64,000 bases of DNA from Balneolaceae bacterium UBA3186 (GTDB taxonomy: Bacteria > Bacteroidota > Rhodothermia > Balneolales > Balneolaceae), in the NCBI GenBank assembly GCA_002364085.1, contig DEXK01000021.1, positions 1 to 64,000 of the forward strand. Reading direction: 5' to 3'. Position 1 is the first letter of the stretch. Every line of letters begins with the position of its first letter. The notes under the pieces are model-generated. The model did not search any database and had not been told where the DNA came from. It saw only the letters and a list, made by a program, of their open reading frames with translations. The position numbers and the translations under genes are program-made. Positions 8,423 through 17,068 of this stretch are shown here, one piece after another.

Positions 8423-9679
8423 TTAACCTTCTTCTTCAAACTCGTATCTGATCATATCCATGATCTTTTTAGCGAGTTCTTCGTCAATAACTTCTTTTGT
8501 TCTGCTTACCAATTCATCAGCATTTAATTCCAATACTGCTCGGGCGGTATCACAACCAATTTCATGTAAAGCCTGAATCGCTTCTTTGCCAAAATCTTCT
8601 TCAAATTCTGCCAAGTCGATATCGTCTTCTTCTTCTACTTCACGATACACATCAATTTCGCATTCTGCGAGCTTGGATGCCAGACGAATATTAACTCCGC
8701 CTTTACCAATTGCTTTGGAAACTTCATCAGCAGGAACCAAAACACTGGCATTCTTACCTTCTTCATCCAATTCAACTTTTAATACCTCAGCAGGCTGAAG
8801 CGCTCTTTTAATAAACTCATGCTTATCAGATGTATAATTGATTACATCAATATTTTCATTCTGAAGCTCACGTACAATGGCATGAATTCGAATTCCTTTC
8901 ATACCAACACATGCTCCAACAGGATCAACACGCTCATCGTGTGAGATTACCGCTACTTTAGAGCGATCTCCTGGAGAACGAGCAATCTTTACCAAATCAA
9001 TGATTCCATCAAATACTTCAGGAATCTCGTTTTCAAATAATCTTTCTAAAAACAATTCTGATGTTCTTGAAATAATAACTGTTGGATTACCATTGCGCAT
9101 ATGCACACCTGTAACTACCGCACGGATGGTATCTCCTTTTCTGTAACGGTCTTTGTAGATCTGCTCATTTTTAGGAAGCATTAATTCCACACCGTTGTGA
9201 TTTACTAAAATATCTTTGTTTTGGCGAACCTGATATACATCACCTAAAATAATTTCGCCAACACGATCTGTGTAGTCATCGTAAATATTATCTTTTTCGA
9301 TCTCACGGATGCGCTGAGCCAGTTGTTGACGAGCCATCATTACGGCACGTCGACCAAAATCCACGATCTGAACTTCCTGAGCAAGCTCATCATATAGTTC
9401 AATATCCGGATCGATCTTTTTGGCATCTTCCAGAGAAATTTCTGCTACTTCATCAGTTAGCTCTTCTTTTGGAACTACTTCCTGAATATGCAAGATCTGC
9501 AATTCACCTCTGTCAGCATTCAGAATAACAGAGAATGCATCATCCGTTTCGTAAGTTTTACGAATCATAGTGCGGAACACATCCTCTAGTATTGACAACA
9601 ATAGATCGCGATCAATTCCTTTTTCTTTTGCGATTTCTGCAAATGAGGAGATAATTTGTTTTGATAAGTCGTTCTGCAT
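8423..9679 (-). CDS. nusA: transcription termination/antitermination factor NusA
   Basis: RNA-polymerase-associated factor controlling pausing, termination and antitermination. The N-terminal RNAP-binding domain begins NDLSKQIISSFAEIAKEK. An S1 domain lies around 135-200 (VGEIILGDVYQVRQNKDI). Two KH domains follow, with VGACVGMKGIRI and SKAIGKGGVNIRLASKL. A short acidic C-terminal part includes a helix-hairpin-helix-like segment (EIGCDTARAVLELNADEL). At 418 residues it resembles the short NusA form without the two E. coli AR domains. It lies 19 nt downstream of rimP. In other bacteria NusA represses its own operon through leader terminators, and the hairpin found upstream of rimP fits that idea. 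Confidence 0.96.
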   Translation of the reverse strand: MQNDLSKQIISSFAEIAKEKGIDRDLLLSILEDVFRTMIRKTYETDDAFSVILNADRGELQILHIQEVVPKEELTDEVAEISLEDAKKIDPDIELYDELAQEVQIVDFGRRAVMMARQQLAQRIREIEKDNIYDDYTDRVGEIILGDVYQVRQNKDILVNHNGVELMLPKNEQIYKDRYRKGDTIRAVVTGVHMRNGNPTVIISRTSELFLERLFENEIPEVFDGIIDLVKIARSPGDRSKVAVISHDERVDPVGACVGMKGIRIHAIVRELQNENIDVINYTSDKHEFIKRALQPAEVLKVELDEEGKNASVLVPADEVSKAIGKGGVNIRLASKLAECEIDVYREVEEEDDIDLAEFEEDFGKEAIQALHEIGCDTARAVLELNADELVSRTKEVIDEELAKKIMDMIRYEFEEEG

Positions 9680-9698
9680 CAGCGTGGCTTAGTATGTA

Positions 9699-10160
9699 TT
9701 AAATATTTGGGACGATCTTTGCTTCTTTTATATCGTCGAATAAAACCTTAACAGATTTACCGTTTTGGTCTTCTAGCATAATTCCGTTTTCGTCAACACC
9801 AACTATAATTCCTTCGGTTTTGTCGTATTCATCTTCTTTTTTGAATTTAACCTTAGCTTTTCTTCCTTCATTTTTTTTGTACTGTCGCACATCTGAAAGA
9901 GGTCTGCTAAGTCCCGGAGACGAAACATTTAGTCGGTATTTATTTTCAAATAACTCATGTGCTTCCATCAAAAAACCAAGTTCTCTGCTGATATCAGCAC
10001 ACTCATCCAAATTCACTCCGCGATCTTGTGCGTCTAAATAGAGCCATACTTCATTCAAACCGCTACCGGTTTTGAGTTCTACATCAACGACAAAGAGATC
10101 CTTAGGCTCTACTAATGGAGCCGCTAAGTCTTTAATTTTTTGTATGGTATCAAGCTGCAT
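9699..10160 (-). CDS. rimP: ribosome maturation factor RimP
   Basis: Late 30S assembly factor. The 153-residue protein has the RimP N-terminal alpha/beta domain with GLNEVWLYLDAQDRGVNLDECADISREL and the highly conserved NKYRLNVSSPGLSRPL. A C-terminal SH3-like domain follows (KTEGIIVGVDENGIMLE). It is the first gene of the leftward translation operon. Its ATG lies 19 nt after the poly-U end of a leader hairpin. Confidence 0.95.
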   Translation of the reverse strand: MQLDTIQKIKDLAAPLVEPKDLFVVDVELKTGSGLNEVWLYLDAQDRGVNLDECADISRELGFLMEAHELFENKYRLNVSSPGLSRPLSDVRQYKKNEGRKAKVKFKKEDEYDKTEGIIVGVDENGIMLEDQNGKSVKVLFDDIKEAKIVPNI

Positions 10161-10178
10161 GATCCGGGAAATAAGGAC

Positions 10179-10206
10179 AAAAAAAAGCGAGTGCCTTCAC
10201 GACGCT
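10179..10206 (-). promoter_or_regulatory. terminator-like hairpin in the rimP-nusA-infB leader
   Basis: On the minus strand an imperfect stem (AGCG/CGCT, a small internal loop, GTG/CAC, 4-nt loop) is followed by eight T and ends 19 nt before the rimP ATG. No minus-strand gene ends just upstream, so it does not look like the terminator of another gene. A position in the leader of the NusA operon suggests transcription attenuation. That is inference; the stem is short. Confidence 0.45.
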
Positions 10207-10363
10207 CACCTAGATTCTAAATATAGCCTTAATTATGGAATCTTTCAAAGATTGATATAGGGTTTGTTTTGGAATAAAGGATATTCCTCAAAAAATGAAA
10301 TTTAATCTATAGTCTTATATAAAATTTGACGTCCTTACCACCGAGCCTGAAGGCTCTACTAGT

Positions 10364-10446
10364 TTAAAGTGTGCTATTCTGTCTTCTTCCTCGTTTTCCT
10401 CGTTCCGTACCTCCGGTGCGGAACGCCCCCGGAAGCTCTGCTTCCA
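10364..10446. repeat. 83-bp direct repeat, copy A
   Basis: Identical over 83 bases to the copy at 10615-10697. It contains two stem-loops. The first pairs gttccgtacc (10402-10411) with ggtgcggaac (10415-10424), a 10-bp stem with one T-G pair and a 3-nt loop. The second pairs ggaagc (10431-10436) with gcttcc (10440-10445), loop tct. Confidence 0.9.
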
Positions 10447-10588
10447 CTGGTATTAATTATTTAAGGTGTATAACATAGAGACTAAAGGCTGCTAGTTTAA
10501 AATTTCAGATCGCAATTAATCCGTTGCAGGATGGAACTTAATCTTTAACTTATTACGGCTAATGCGGAGCGGAGCTCCTCCGGTTGAA

Positions 10589-10609
10589 TTCCGTAGCAGA
10601 GCTACGGAA
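10589..10609. repeat. perfect 9-bp hairpin within the repeat array
   Basis: ttccgtagc and gctacggaa pair perfectly around the loop aga. A shorter stem, cggag/ctccg (10565-10569 with 10578-10582), lies just upstream. Both resemble, in style, the hairpins inside the 83-bp copies (NNCCGNN-loop-NNCGGNN with a 3-nt loop). Confidence 0.7.
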
Positions 10610-10614
10610 CTAGA

Positions 10615-10697
10615 TTAAAGTGTGCTATTCTGTCTTCTTCCTCGTTTTCCTCGTTCCGTACCTCCGGTGCGGAACGCCCCCGGAAGCTCTGCTTCCA
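10615..10697. repeat. 83-bp direct repeat, copy B
   Basis: Exact copy of 10364-10446 in the same orientation, 251 bp further on, including both stem-loops. Complete identity outside any gene implies recent duplication, gene conversion or an active repeat family. Confidence 0.9.
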
Positions 10698-10906
10698 TTT
10701 ATAATAACTATTTCACTTACATCCACCGAGCCTAAAGGCTATCCTTGTTTAAAGTGTACTATTTCAGCATTTAACAAGGAGGACATTTATATCCGCAAAG
10801 TTTTAAGAACAATTCTCTGATTATCATTTAAATTAGTACAGTTAATAACTTTTTTCTAAATCTTTACTCATCATTTTATATCATCCTCTACATTTTTAAA
10901 CTAACT

Positions 10907-13714
10907 ATGATTATGAAAAAGATTCTTTCTTCCTTTCTTGTTTTACTATTTGTCCTATTTCTATCTAACAACTCAAACGCACAATATGTAGAATCTTCGA
11001 CTAAAGCTGAAATTGATGCTTCTATCGAGCAACGTGCCAAACTCAGAAACTCTTCGGCTTTTAAGAACTACCCGGTTCGCAATGTAGGACCAGTTGTAAT
11101 GAGTGGACGTGTATCTGATATCGCTGTTCATCCTGATAACAGCAGGATTTTTTATGTAGCATATGCTTCCGGTGGAGTTTATAAAACCACTAATAGTGGT
11201 AATACTATGACTCCAATTTTTGATCACCAGGATGCATTGGGAATTGGAGATATAGCTATTTCAGGAGCGAACCATGATATAATATGGGTTGGAACCGGAG
11301 AAAATAACAGCAGCCGTTCCAGTTATGCAGGTGCTGGTGTTTTCAAAAGTATGGACGCCGGAGAAACCTGGGAATACACCGGGTTGAGAAATACACAACA
11401 TATAGGAAGAATCTTAACTCACCCAACAAACGAAAATATCGCATGGGTTGGCTCAGTTGGTGCGTTGTATTCAACTAATAGTGAGCGTGGTGTTTATAAA
11501 ACCACAGATGGTGGCAAAACCTGGGATAAAACTCTTTTTGTAAACGACAGCACAGGAGTGATCGATCTGGTAATTCATCCAACTAATCCGAATGTGCTTT
11601 TGGCTGCAACCTGGGAGAAAGATCGTAAAGCATGGAATTTTAAAGAAGGTGGAAACGGATCTGCGGTATACAAATCTACTGATGGTGGTGAAACATGGAG
11701 CAAATCAGTTAACGGACTTCCCCAAGGTAATTTTGTTGGAAGAATTGGATTGAATATAAGCCAAAGTAACCCTGATGTTATTTATGCTATTGTTGATAAC
11801 CAGTTTGAAATGAAAGAAGAAAGAGAAAATGACAGTGATGCTTTAACTCAAACTTCATTCGTGGAAATGTCTGTAAAAGATTTTATGAAGCTTGATAACA
11901 AAAAACTGGAAAGCTTCCTCCGAAGAAATAGATTTCCGGAAAAATATACTGCTTCAAGTGTGAAGGCAGATGTAGATAATGGAAAATACAAACCTGCGGC
12001 TCTTGGTGAATTTCTTGGAGATGCCAATGCTGCACTATTCAATACTAGCATTAAGGGATTAGAAGTATACCGCTCTGATAATGGTGGCGATAGCTGGAAA
12101 ATAACTCACGATTATGAGATTCCCGGCGTATATAACACTTATGGATATTATTTCGGAGAAATCAGAGTAGACCCAAATGATGAAAATACGATCTACGCTT
12201 TAGGAGTGCCTTTTATAAAGTCAACCGATGGTGGTAAAAGCTGGGAAATCAAAGCTAATAATGACCCGGTTCATGCTGATCAACAAGCACTTTGGATAAA
12301 CCCAAATGATTCTGAACATATTTTATTAGGAAACGATGGCGGATTGTATGAAAGTCATGATGGAGGAGAAAACTTTATTCATCATAATTCTGAAGCGGTA
12401 GGCCAATTTTATACCGTAAGTGTAGATATGGAAAAGCCTTATAATATTTATGGAGGCTTGCAGGATAACGGTACTTTCGTAGGTCCTTCTACTTCCTCTC
12501 CAAACAGAAACCGCCCTTGGGAGCGATTATTTGGTGGCGATGGAATGCACGTTTATGCCAATCCACAAAACTCTGATATTGTATACGTTGGATTTCAATA
12601 TGGAAATTATTTCCGTTTAGACAGAGATAAAGGAACAACTACAGGAATTACTCCACGTCATGATGTCGGCGAACCTCGTTACCGTTATAATTGGAACACA
12701 CCTGTCAATCTGAGTCATCATAACCCTGATGTTGTTTATTTTGGTTCACAAAAATTGAGTCGTTCTTTAGATCGAGGAGAAACTTGGACAGCAATTAGTC
12801 CAGATCTTACAAACGATCACCCAAATGGTGATGTGCCCTACTCTACCATCACAACTATTGCAGAATCTCCACTTGATTTCAATCAAATTTGGGTGGGTAC
12901 TGACGACGGAAATATTCAAATTACCAGAGATGGAGGAGCTAGTTGGACAAATGTAACCGGTAGCATCCCTAAAGATCTTTGGGTAAGTGAAGTTCATGCT
13001 TCAGTTCATGATAAAGGAACAGCATATGTTTCTCTGAACGGATATCGATTCGATGATTTTGATACATATCTGTACAAAACAACTGATTTTGGTAAAACCT
13101 GGACATCTTTGAAAGGCAATCTTCCAAATGAAGTTGCTAACGTTATTGTTCAGGACCCTGTAGTACCTTCCATTCTTTATGCGGGCTTGGATCATGGAAC
13201 GTATATCAGCTTCAGTGATGGCAAAGAATGGCATTATTTAAACCAACTTCCTAATGTGGCAAGCTATGATATGGTAGTGCATCCAAGAGAGTTAGAACTT
13301 GTAATCGGTACTCATGGTAGAAGTATTTGGGTAATGGATGTTAAACCTCTTCATACACTTTCTGATAGATTAAGTGAGCGGGTAACCGGTTTTTCTCCGG
13401 AAGACATTCGCCATTCTAGCAGATGGGGTTCACAATTTTCACCTTATAGAGAGCCTTTTAACCCTAGCGTTAATCTTATGTATTTCGTTTCTAACAAAAC
13501 GGGATCTTCAGTTGAGATAACTGTAAATAATAAAGAAGGCGAAAAAGTTTTTTCTACAAAGCAAGACTCAGATTACGGATTCAACATATTTGAGTGGGAT
13601 TTAGTAGTTAAAACCGATAAAGCAGGTAACAAATCATACATTCAAAAAGGTGAATATACTATTGAATTTAAAGTTGGTAACACTAAGCATTCAGTTGACT
13701 TCAATGTTAAATAA
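10907..13714 (+). CDS. secreted BNR/Asp-box beta-propeller protein (VPS10/sortilin-like)
   Basis: A 935-residue exported protein. The N-terminus is a clear signal peptide (MKKILSSFLVLLFVLF, cleavage near NSNAQ). It carries about ten Asp-box motifs of the type S-x-D-G-G-x-T-W, for example KSMDAGETW, KTTDGGKTW, KSTDGGETW, KSTDGGKSW, ITRDGGASW and KTTDFGKTW. These are hallmarks of sialidase/sortilin-type propellers. The end (FNIFEWDLV, then KGEYTIEFKVGN) looks like a FlgD-like immunoglobulin fold rather than a type IX secretion tail. No sialidase catalytic arginines are evident, so an enzymatic role is unproven. Two ATGs (10907 and 10913) are equally plausible starts. The next gene overlaps its stop, suggesting co-expression. 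Confidence 0.85.
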   Translation: MIMKKILSSFLVLLFVLFLSNNSNAQYVESSTKAEIDASIEQRAKLRNSSAFKNYPVRNVGPVVMSGRVSDIAVHPDNSRIFYVAYASGGVYKTTNSGNTMTPIFDHQDALGIGDIAISGANHDIIWVGTGENNSSRSSYAGAGVFKSMDAGETWEYTGLRNTQHIGRILTHPTNENIAWVGSVGALYSTNSERGVYKTTDGGKTWDKTLFVNDSTGVIDLVIHPTNPNVLLAATWEKDRKAWNFKEGGNGSAVYKSTDGGETWSKSVNGLPQGNFVGRIGLNISQSNPDVIYAIVDNQFEMKEERENDSDALTQTSFVEMSVKDFMKLDNKKLESFLRRNRFPEKYTASSVKADVDNGKYKPAALGEFLGDANAALFNTSIKGLEVYRSDNGGDSWKITHDYEIPGVYNTYGYYFGEIRVDPNDENTIYALGVPFIKSTDGGKSWEIKANNDPVHADQQALWINPNDSEHILLGNDGGLYESHDGGENFIHHNSEAVGQFYTVSVDMEKPYNIYGGLQDNGTFVGPSTSSPNRNRPWERLFGGDGMHVYANPQNSDIVYVGFQYGNYFRLDRDKGTTTGITPRHDVGEPRYRYNWNTPVNLSHHNPDVVYFGSQKLSRSLDRGETWTAISPDLTNDHPNGDVPYSTITTIAESPLDFNQIWVGTDDGNIQITRDGGASWTNVTGSIPKDLWVSEVHASVHDKGTAYVSLNGYRFDDFDTYLYKTTDFGKTWTSLKGNLPNEVANVIVQDPVVPSILYAGLDHGTYISFSDGKEWHYLNQLPNVASYDMVVHPRELELVIGTHGRSIWVMDVKPLHTLSDRLSERVTGFSPEDIRHSSRWGSQFSPYREPFNPSVNLMYFVSNKTGSSVEITVNNKEGEKVFSTKQDSDYGFNIFEWDLVVKTDKAGNKSYIQKGEYTIEFKVGNTKHSVDFNVK

Positions 13715-14177
13715 ATTACTTTTCTTAATACTCTCAGTAGCATTTTTAGCCGCTTGTGGGGAACCAAAAAAGAAAGACCAAACTGAGAAAAAAGGCAGAG
13801 TACTTGAATACACCAATACTTTGTCTTTTTTGGATGAAAATGGAAACGAAATATCAACTCTTAGATTTGAGAAAGCAGACGATCCTGCCGAGCGAAATCA
13901 AGGGTTGATGGATGTGACTTCAATGCCTGAAGATGCAGGAATGGTCTTCTACTTTGATACAGAAGAACCTCAAAGTTTTTGGATGATGAACACTCCACTC
14001 TCACTAGATATCATGTATGTAAGTGCAGACAGTATCATTGTTAGCATCTATAAAAGCACAACACCGTTTTCAGATAAATCTCTGCCATCTGGAAAACCTG
14101 CGAAATATGTTATTGAGACAAATGCCGGTTACAGCATTTCGAATGATATAAAAGAGGGAATGAAAGTTCGTTTTTAA
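13704..14177 (+). CDS. DUF192-family lipoprotein
   Basis: A 157-residue protein beginning with a lipoprotein signal (MLNKLLFLILSVAFLAAC, lipobox LAAC). This start, which overlaps the preceding stop codon by 11 nt, is preferred over an upstream in-frame ATG at 13650 because it puts the signal peptide at the N-terminus. The mature part is a DUF192 domain: ADDPAERNQGLMDVTSMPED, then MVFYFDTEEPQSFWMMNTPL and LDIMYVSADSIIV. DUF192 proteins are small beta-barrel-like domains of unknown function, often exported. It probably forms a two-gene unit with the Asp-box protein. Confidence 0.88.
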   Translation: MLNKLLFLILSVAFLAACGEPKKKDQTEKKGRVLEYTNTLSFLDENGNEISTLRFEKADDPAERNQGLMDVTSMPEDAGMVFYFDTEEPQSFWMMNTPLSLDIMYVSADSIIVSIYKSTTPFSDKSLPSGKPAKYVIETNAGYSISNDIKEGMKVRF

Positions 14178-14182
14178 CTAGT

Positions 14183-14226
14183 GAACAGAGCTGTTCAGGT
14201 TCATATTGAACACACATTCTCTGTTC
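14183..14226. terminator. possible bidirectional terminator between convergent genes
   Basis: An 8-bp stem, gaacagag/ctctgttc, encloses a 28-nt loop that itself contains gttca/tgaac. T-rich sequence follows on the plus side. It lies between the convergent DUF192 and fbp genes. The large loop makes it weak. Confidence 0.35.
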
Positions 14227-14237
14227 TACAGTTATTT

Positions 14238-15278
14238 TTAAAATTCAACTTCTGCTTCTTCTTTATCAGCGAACTCATGTAGGAAGTCCATAACATGAGA
14301 AACATTCTCTTTTGATCCAATATAGATCGGAGTTTGTTGATGAATAGCAGTTGGTTCTATTTCCATTATTCTTTGGTGACCATCAGTTGCCATCCCTCCT
14401 GCTTGTTCAATAATGAAGCTAAGTGGGTTACACTCATACATCAATCTTAGTTTACCATTCGGGTAGCGTTTGCTATGTGGATAGATAAAAATACCACCTT
14501 TTATCAATGTTCTGTGAAGGTCTGCAACCATGGATCCAATGTATCTGGCTGAATATGGCCTTCCCGACTCTTCATCATCTTCCTGACAATATTTGATATA
14601 TTTTTTTAAGCCAAGTTCCCATGAATTATAACTTCCTTCATTGATGCTGTAGATCTTTCCATGATCAGGAATCTGAACCTTTCTGTCGCTAAGAATGAAT
14701 TCTCCTAAACTTGGGTCCAGTGTAAACAAACTTACATTTAAACCGGTAGTATAGGCTAAAGTGGTACTGGAACCATATAGAACATATCCTGCAGCCACTT
14801 GCTTAGTTCCCGGCTGTAAAGCGTCTTCTTCTCTTACTGCTTGGTCGAATCTTGGCTCTTTCATATAAATTGAGAAAATACTTCCAATAGATACATTCAC
14901 GTCAATATTTGAGGAACCATCAAGTGGGTCCATGTACACAATATATTTTCCTCCGGTGCTACTCAGCTTTACAATTCCATCATTTTCTTCTGAAATTACC
15001 ATGCAAGTGATGCCTGAGCGTTCTAATGCAGAGATAAGTTGTGAATCAGCAAAAAGATCTAACTTTTTTACAGATTCACCATGGATATTTGTAGAACCAT
15101 CATAGCCCAAAATATTGGTAATACCTGCTTTATTTACCTCTCGTGAAATAATTTTTGCAGCAAGACTAATATCTCTTAACAATTGCGAAAGTTCTCCGGT
15201 TGCTCCCGGAAACCTGTTTTGAGCCTGAATAATAAATTCTTCAAGCGTTACAAGGCGTTCTTCTTTTTGTGTAGTCAT
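14238..15278 (-). CDS. fbp: class I fructose-1,6-bisphosphatase
   Basis: Hydrolyses fructose-1,6-bisphosphate to fructose-6-phosphate in gluconeogenesis. The metal-binding signature YMDPLDGSSNIDVNVSIGS lies near residues 112-130. The substrate-binding segment SARYIGSMVADLHRTLIKGG and the C-terminal LRLMYECNPLSFIIEQAGG match class I enzymes. At 346 residues it has family-typical length. It starts at an ATG encoding MTTQKEERLVTLEEFI. It lies 65 nt after coaE on the same strand and may be read from the prfB-coaE transcript or its own promoter. Confidence 0.95.
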   Translation of the reverse strand: MTTQKEERLVTLEEFIIQAQNRFPGATGELSQLLRDISLAAKIISREVNKAGITNILGYDGSTNIHGESVKKLDLFADSQLISALERSGITCMVISEENDGIVKLSSTGGKYIVYMDPLDGSSNIDVNVSIGSIFSIYMKEPRFDQAVREEDALQPGTKQVAAGYVLYGSSTTLAYTTGLNVSLFTLDPSLGEFILSDRKVQIPDHGKIYSINEGSYNSWELGLKKYIKYCQEDDEESGRPYSARYIGSMVADLHRTLIKGGIFIYPHSKRYPNGKLRLMYECNPLSFIIEQAGGMATDGHQRIMEIEPTAIHQQTPIYIGSKENVSHVMDFLHEFADKEEAEVEF

Positions 15279-15343
15279 TATCCCTAATATATTATTGGAA
15301 GCGCTTTTCTGTAATATATGAATGTTTTTTAGTCAATTTCCTT

Positions 15344-15937
15344 TTAAAATTTCCTAATCTCTTTTAAAAGTACTTCTGCTTTTGATTTCAATTCATTCAC
15401 TCCTTCATCATTGTTTATAATGAAGTCTACTAGATCGGTTAAACCGGAAAAATCTTGCTGTGCCGAAATACGGTTTTCAATTTTATTTCTATCAGAATTA
15501 TCTCTCTTGATAACACGATCCACTCTGGCTTTTTCTTTTGCTTCAACCAGAACAACAAAATCCAGATCATCTGGTCTTCCGTTTTGTAATAGAATTGCAG
15601 CTTCTTTAACAAATACACCCAATCCTTCTTTCTCTTTTTGGTCTGCGATTTCTTCAACCTTTTTCCAAAGCACAGGATGAACCAAATTATTTAATTCATT
15701 CACTCTTCCTTTTTCAAATGCTTCTTGAGCTAAATATTGACGATTAAGGCTCCCATATTCGTCATATGCTTTATCACCAAAAGTGGATTTTATCTTCTTT
15801 ACGAGTTCCTCATCTTCAACCATCAGTTTTTTAGCCAAGTCATCTGCATAAACAACAAAAGCACCTAACTTTTCCCATTCTTTGCATAAAGTAGTTTTAC
15901 CTGAACCAATTCCTCCGGTTACTCCTACCCTTATCAT
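15344..15937 (-). CDS. coaE: dephospho-CoA kinase
   Basis: Last step of coenzyme A synthesis: phosphorylates the 3'-OH of dephospho-CoA. The P-loop VTGGIGSGKTTLCKEW is at residues 5-20. The family segments VVYADDLAKKLM, LNRQYLAQEAF and VVLVEAKEKARVDRVIKRD follow. The 197-residue length is normal. Its start codon lies 2 nt after the prfB stop, so it is coupled to the release-factor gene. Confidence 0.95.
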   Translation of the reverse strand: MIRVGVTGGIGSGKTTLCKEWEKLGAFVVYADDLAKKLMVEDEELVKKIKSTFGDKAYDEYGSLNRQYLAQEAFEKGRVNELNNLVHPVLWKKVEEIADQKEKEGLGVFVKEAAILLQNGRPDDLDFVVLVEAKEKARVDRVIKRDNSDRNKIENRISAQQDFSGLTDLVDFIINNDEGVNELKSKAEVLLKEIRKF

Positions 15938-15939
15938 AC

Positions 15940-17056
15940 TTACTGGGGCTGCGTTGAAATGGTGAGTAAATACGCTTTAATAAATTCGTCCAGATCTCCA
16001 TCCATAACTCCATTTACATTGGAAGTTTCGTGATTGGTTCTGTGATCTTTTACGCGCTGATCATCAAATACATAGCTTCTGATCTGAGATCCCCACTCGT
16101 TCTTTCCTTTGGAGCCTTCGAGTTTAGCTTTTTCTTCTTCCTGAATTTCCTTTTCCAGTTTGTAGATTCTGGACTTCAATAAGACCATAGCTTTTTCTCT
16201 GTTCTGAAGCTGAGAACGCTCCTGCTGACATTCAGCAACTACTTTCTCGATCCTGCCATCAGAAAGCTCGCCTTCCCAGATCAAACGAACTCCTGTTTCA
16301 ACTTTGTTCACATTCTGTCCACCCGCACCACTGGAATGAAAGCGCTGAAGTTCTACTTCACTTTCGTTGATGTTCACTTCAATAGAATCATCGATCAAAG
16401 GCGAAACAAAAACAGAACAAAAAGAAGTGTGCCTTCTTGCATTGCTGTCGAACGGAGAAACTCTTACTAATCGATGTACTCCACTTTCTGCCTTCAAAAA
16501 ACCATAGGCATTGGTTCCCTGTACTTCAATAGTCGCAGATTTTAATCCGGCAACATCTCCATCCTGATAGTCGATATTGGAAACATTGAAATCATTTTTT
16601 TCAGCCCAGCGAACATACATTCTGTATAACATCTGAGCCCAATCCTGACTTTCCGTTCCGCCGGCTCCCGGATTAAATGTAACTACTGCATCTCTCTGAT
16701 CATCCGGACCATTGAGCATATTTCGTAACTCAAGAGCTTCCAGCTTTTTCTCGAGCTTGGCATATTCTGCATTGATCTCACTTTCAACATCTTCACCCAT
16801 TTCTTCGAATTCGAGAAATACGTTGATGCTGTCTCTGAGTTCATTTAACTCATCCCAGGATTGTACCAGACTTTTTTCGTTATCCATCTGCTTCATAATT
16901 GCTTGTGCAGAAGACGGATCATTCCAAAATTCTGGATCCTGAGTTTTTTCAGTAAGTTCTATTATGCGGACTTTTCTTTTGTCGTAGTCAAAGATACCTC
17001 CTGAGCGAATCCACGCGCTCATAGAGTTCGTTTAAATGATCTTTATTTATTCCCAT
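15940..17056 (-). CDS. prfB: peptide chain release factor 2, expressed by programmed +1 frameshift
   Basis: Terminates translation at UGA and UAA. The main frame (down from 16989) holds the RF2 specificity tripeptide SPF (RLVRVSPFDSNARRHTSF) and the catalytic GGQ in SSGAGGQNVNKVETGVR. The true start is the ATG at 17056-17054. From it a 22-codon frame (MGINKDHLNELYERVDSLRR then YL) ends at an in-frame UGA at 16990-16988, inside the motif AGGAGGTATCTTTGAC. Slipping +1 on CUU-U continues as DYDKRKVRI, giving 371 residues, close to E. coli RF2 (365). A start at 17022 in the downstream frame would give a spurious N-terminus. It is followed by coaE with a 2-nt gap. Confidence 0.95.
16986..17001 (-). 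promoter_or_regulatory. prfB: prfB programmed +1 frameshift site
   Basis: The minus strand reads AGGAGGTATCTTTGAC, with an internal Shine-Dalgarno AGGAGG, a 3-nt spacer, CUU slip codon and UGA stop followed by C. The E. coli site is AGGGGGUAUCUUUGAC. When RF2 is scarce the UGA is read slowly and ribosomes shift +1, so RF2 level controls its own synthesis. Site and frames are seen directly; the autoregulation is known from E. coli. Confidence 0.95.
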
Positions 17057-17068
17057 TCGTTCAGTTAA

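Larger units (their letters stand above)
10161..10906. other. 746-bp intergenic region rich in palindromic repeats
   Basis: No gene is supported here. It lies between the divergent rimP operon and the rightward gene at 10907. It holds the rimP leader hairpin, then a mosaic from about 10337 to 10770 of GC-rich stem-loops set in AT-rich DNA. Two partly matching end units (ccaccgagcctgaaggctct near 10339 and ccaccgagcctaaaggctat near 10723) are each followed by a tttaaagtgt(g/a)ctatt unit. These give the array a repeated, possibly boundary-marked structure. The promoter for the gene at 10907 should lie in the AT-rich final 130 bp. Confidence 0.6.

Noticed and set aside
13650..13703. Upstream ATG extending the DUF192 lipoprotein by 18 residues
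   Set aside because: It lies inside the preceding gene and would put a non-signal stretch before the lipoprotein signal peptide.
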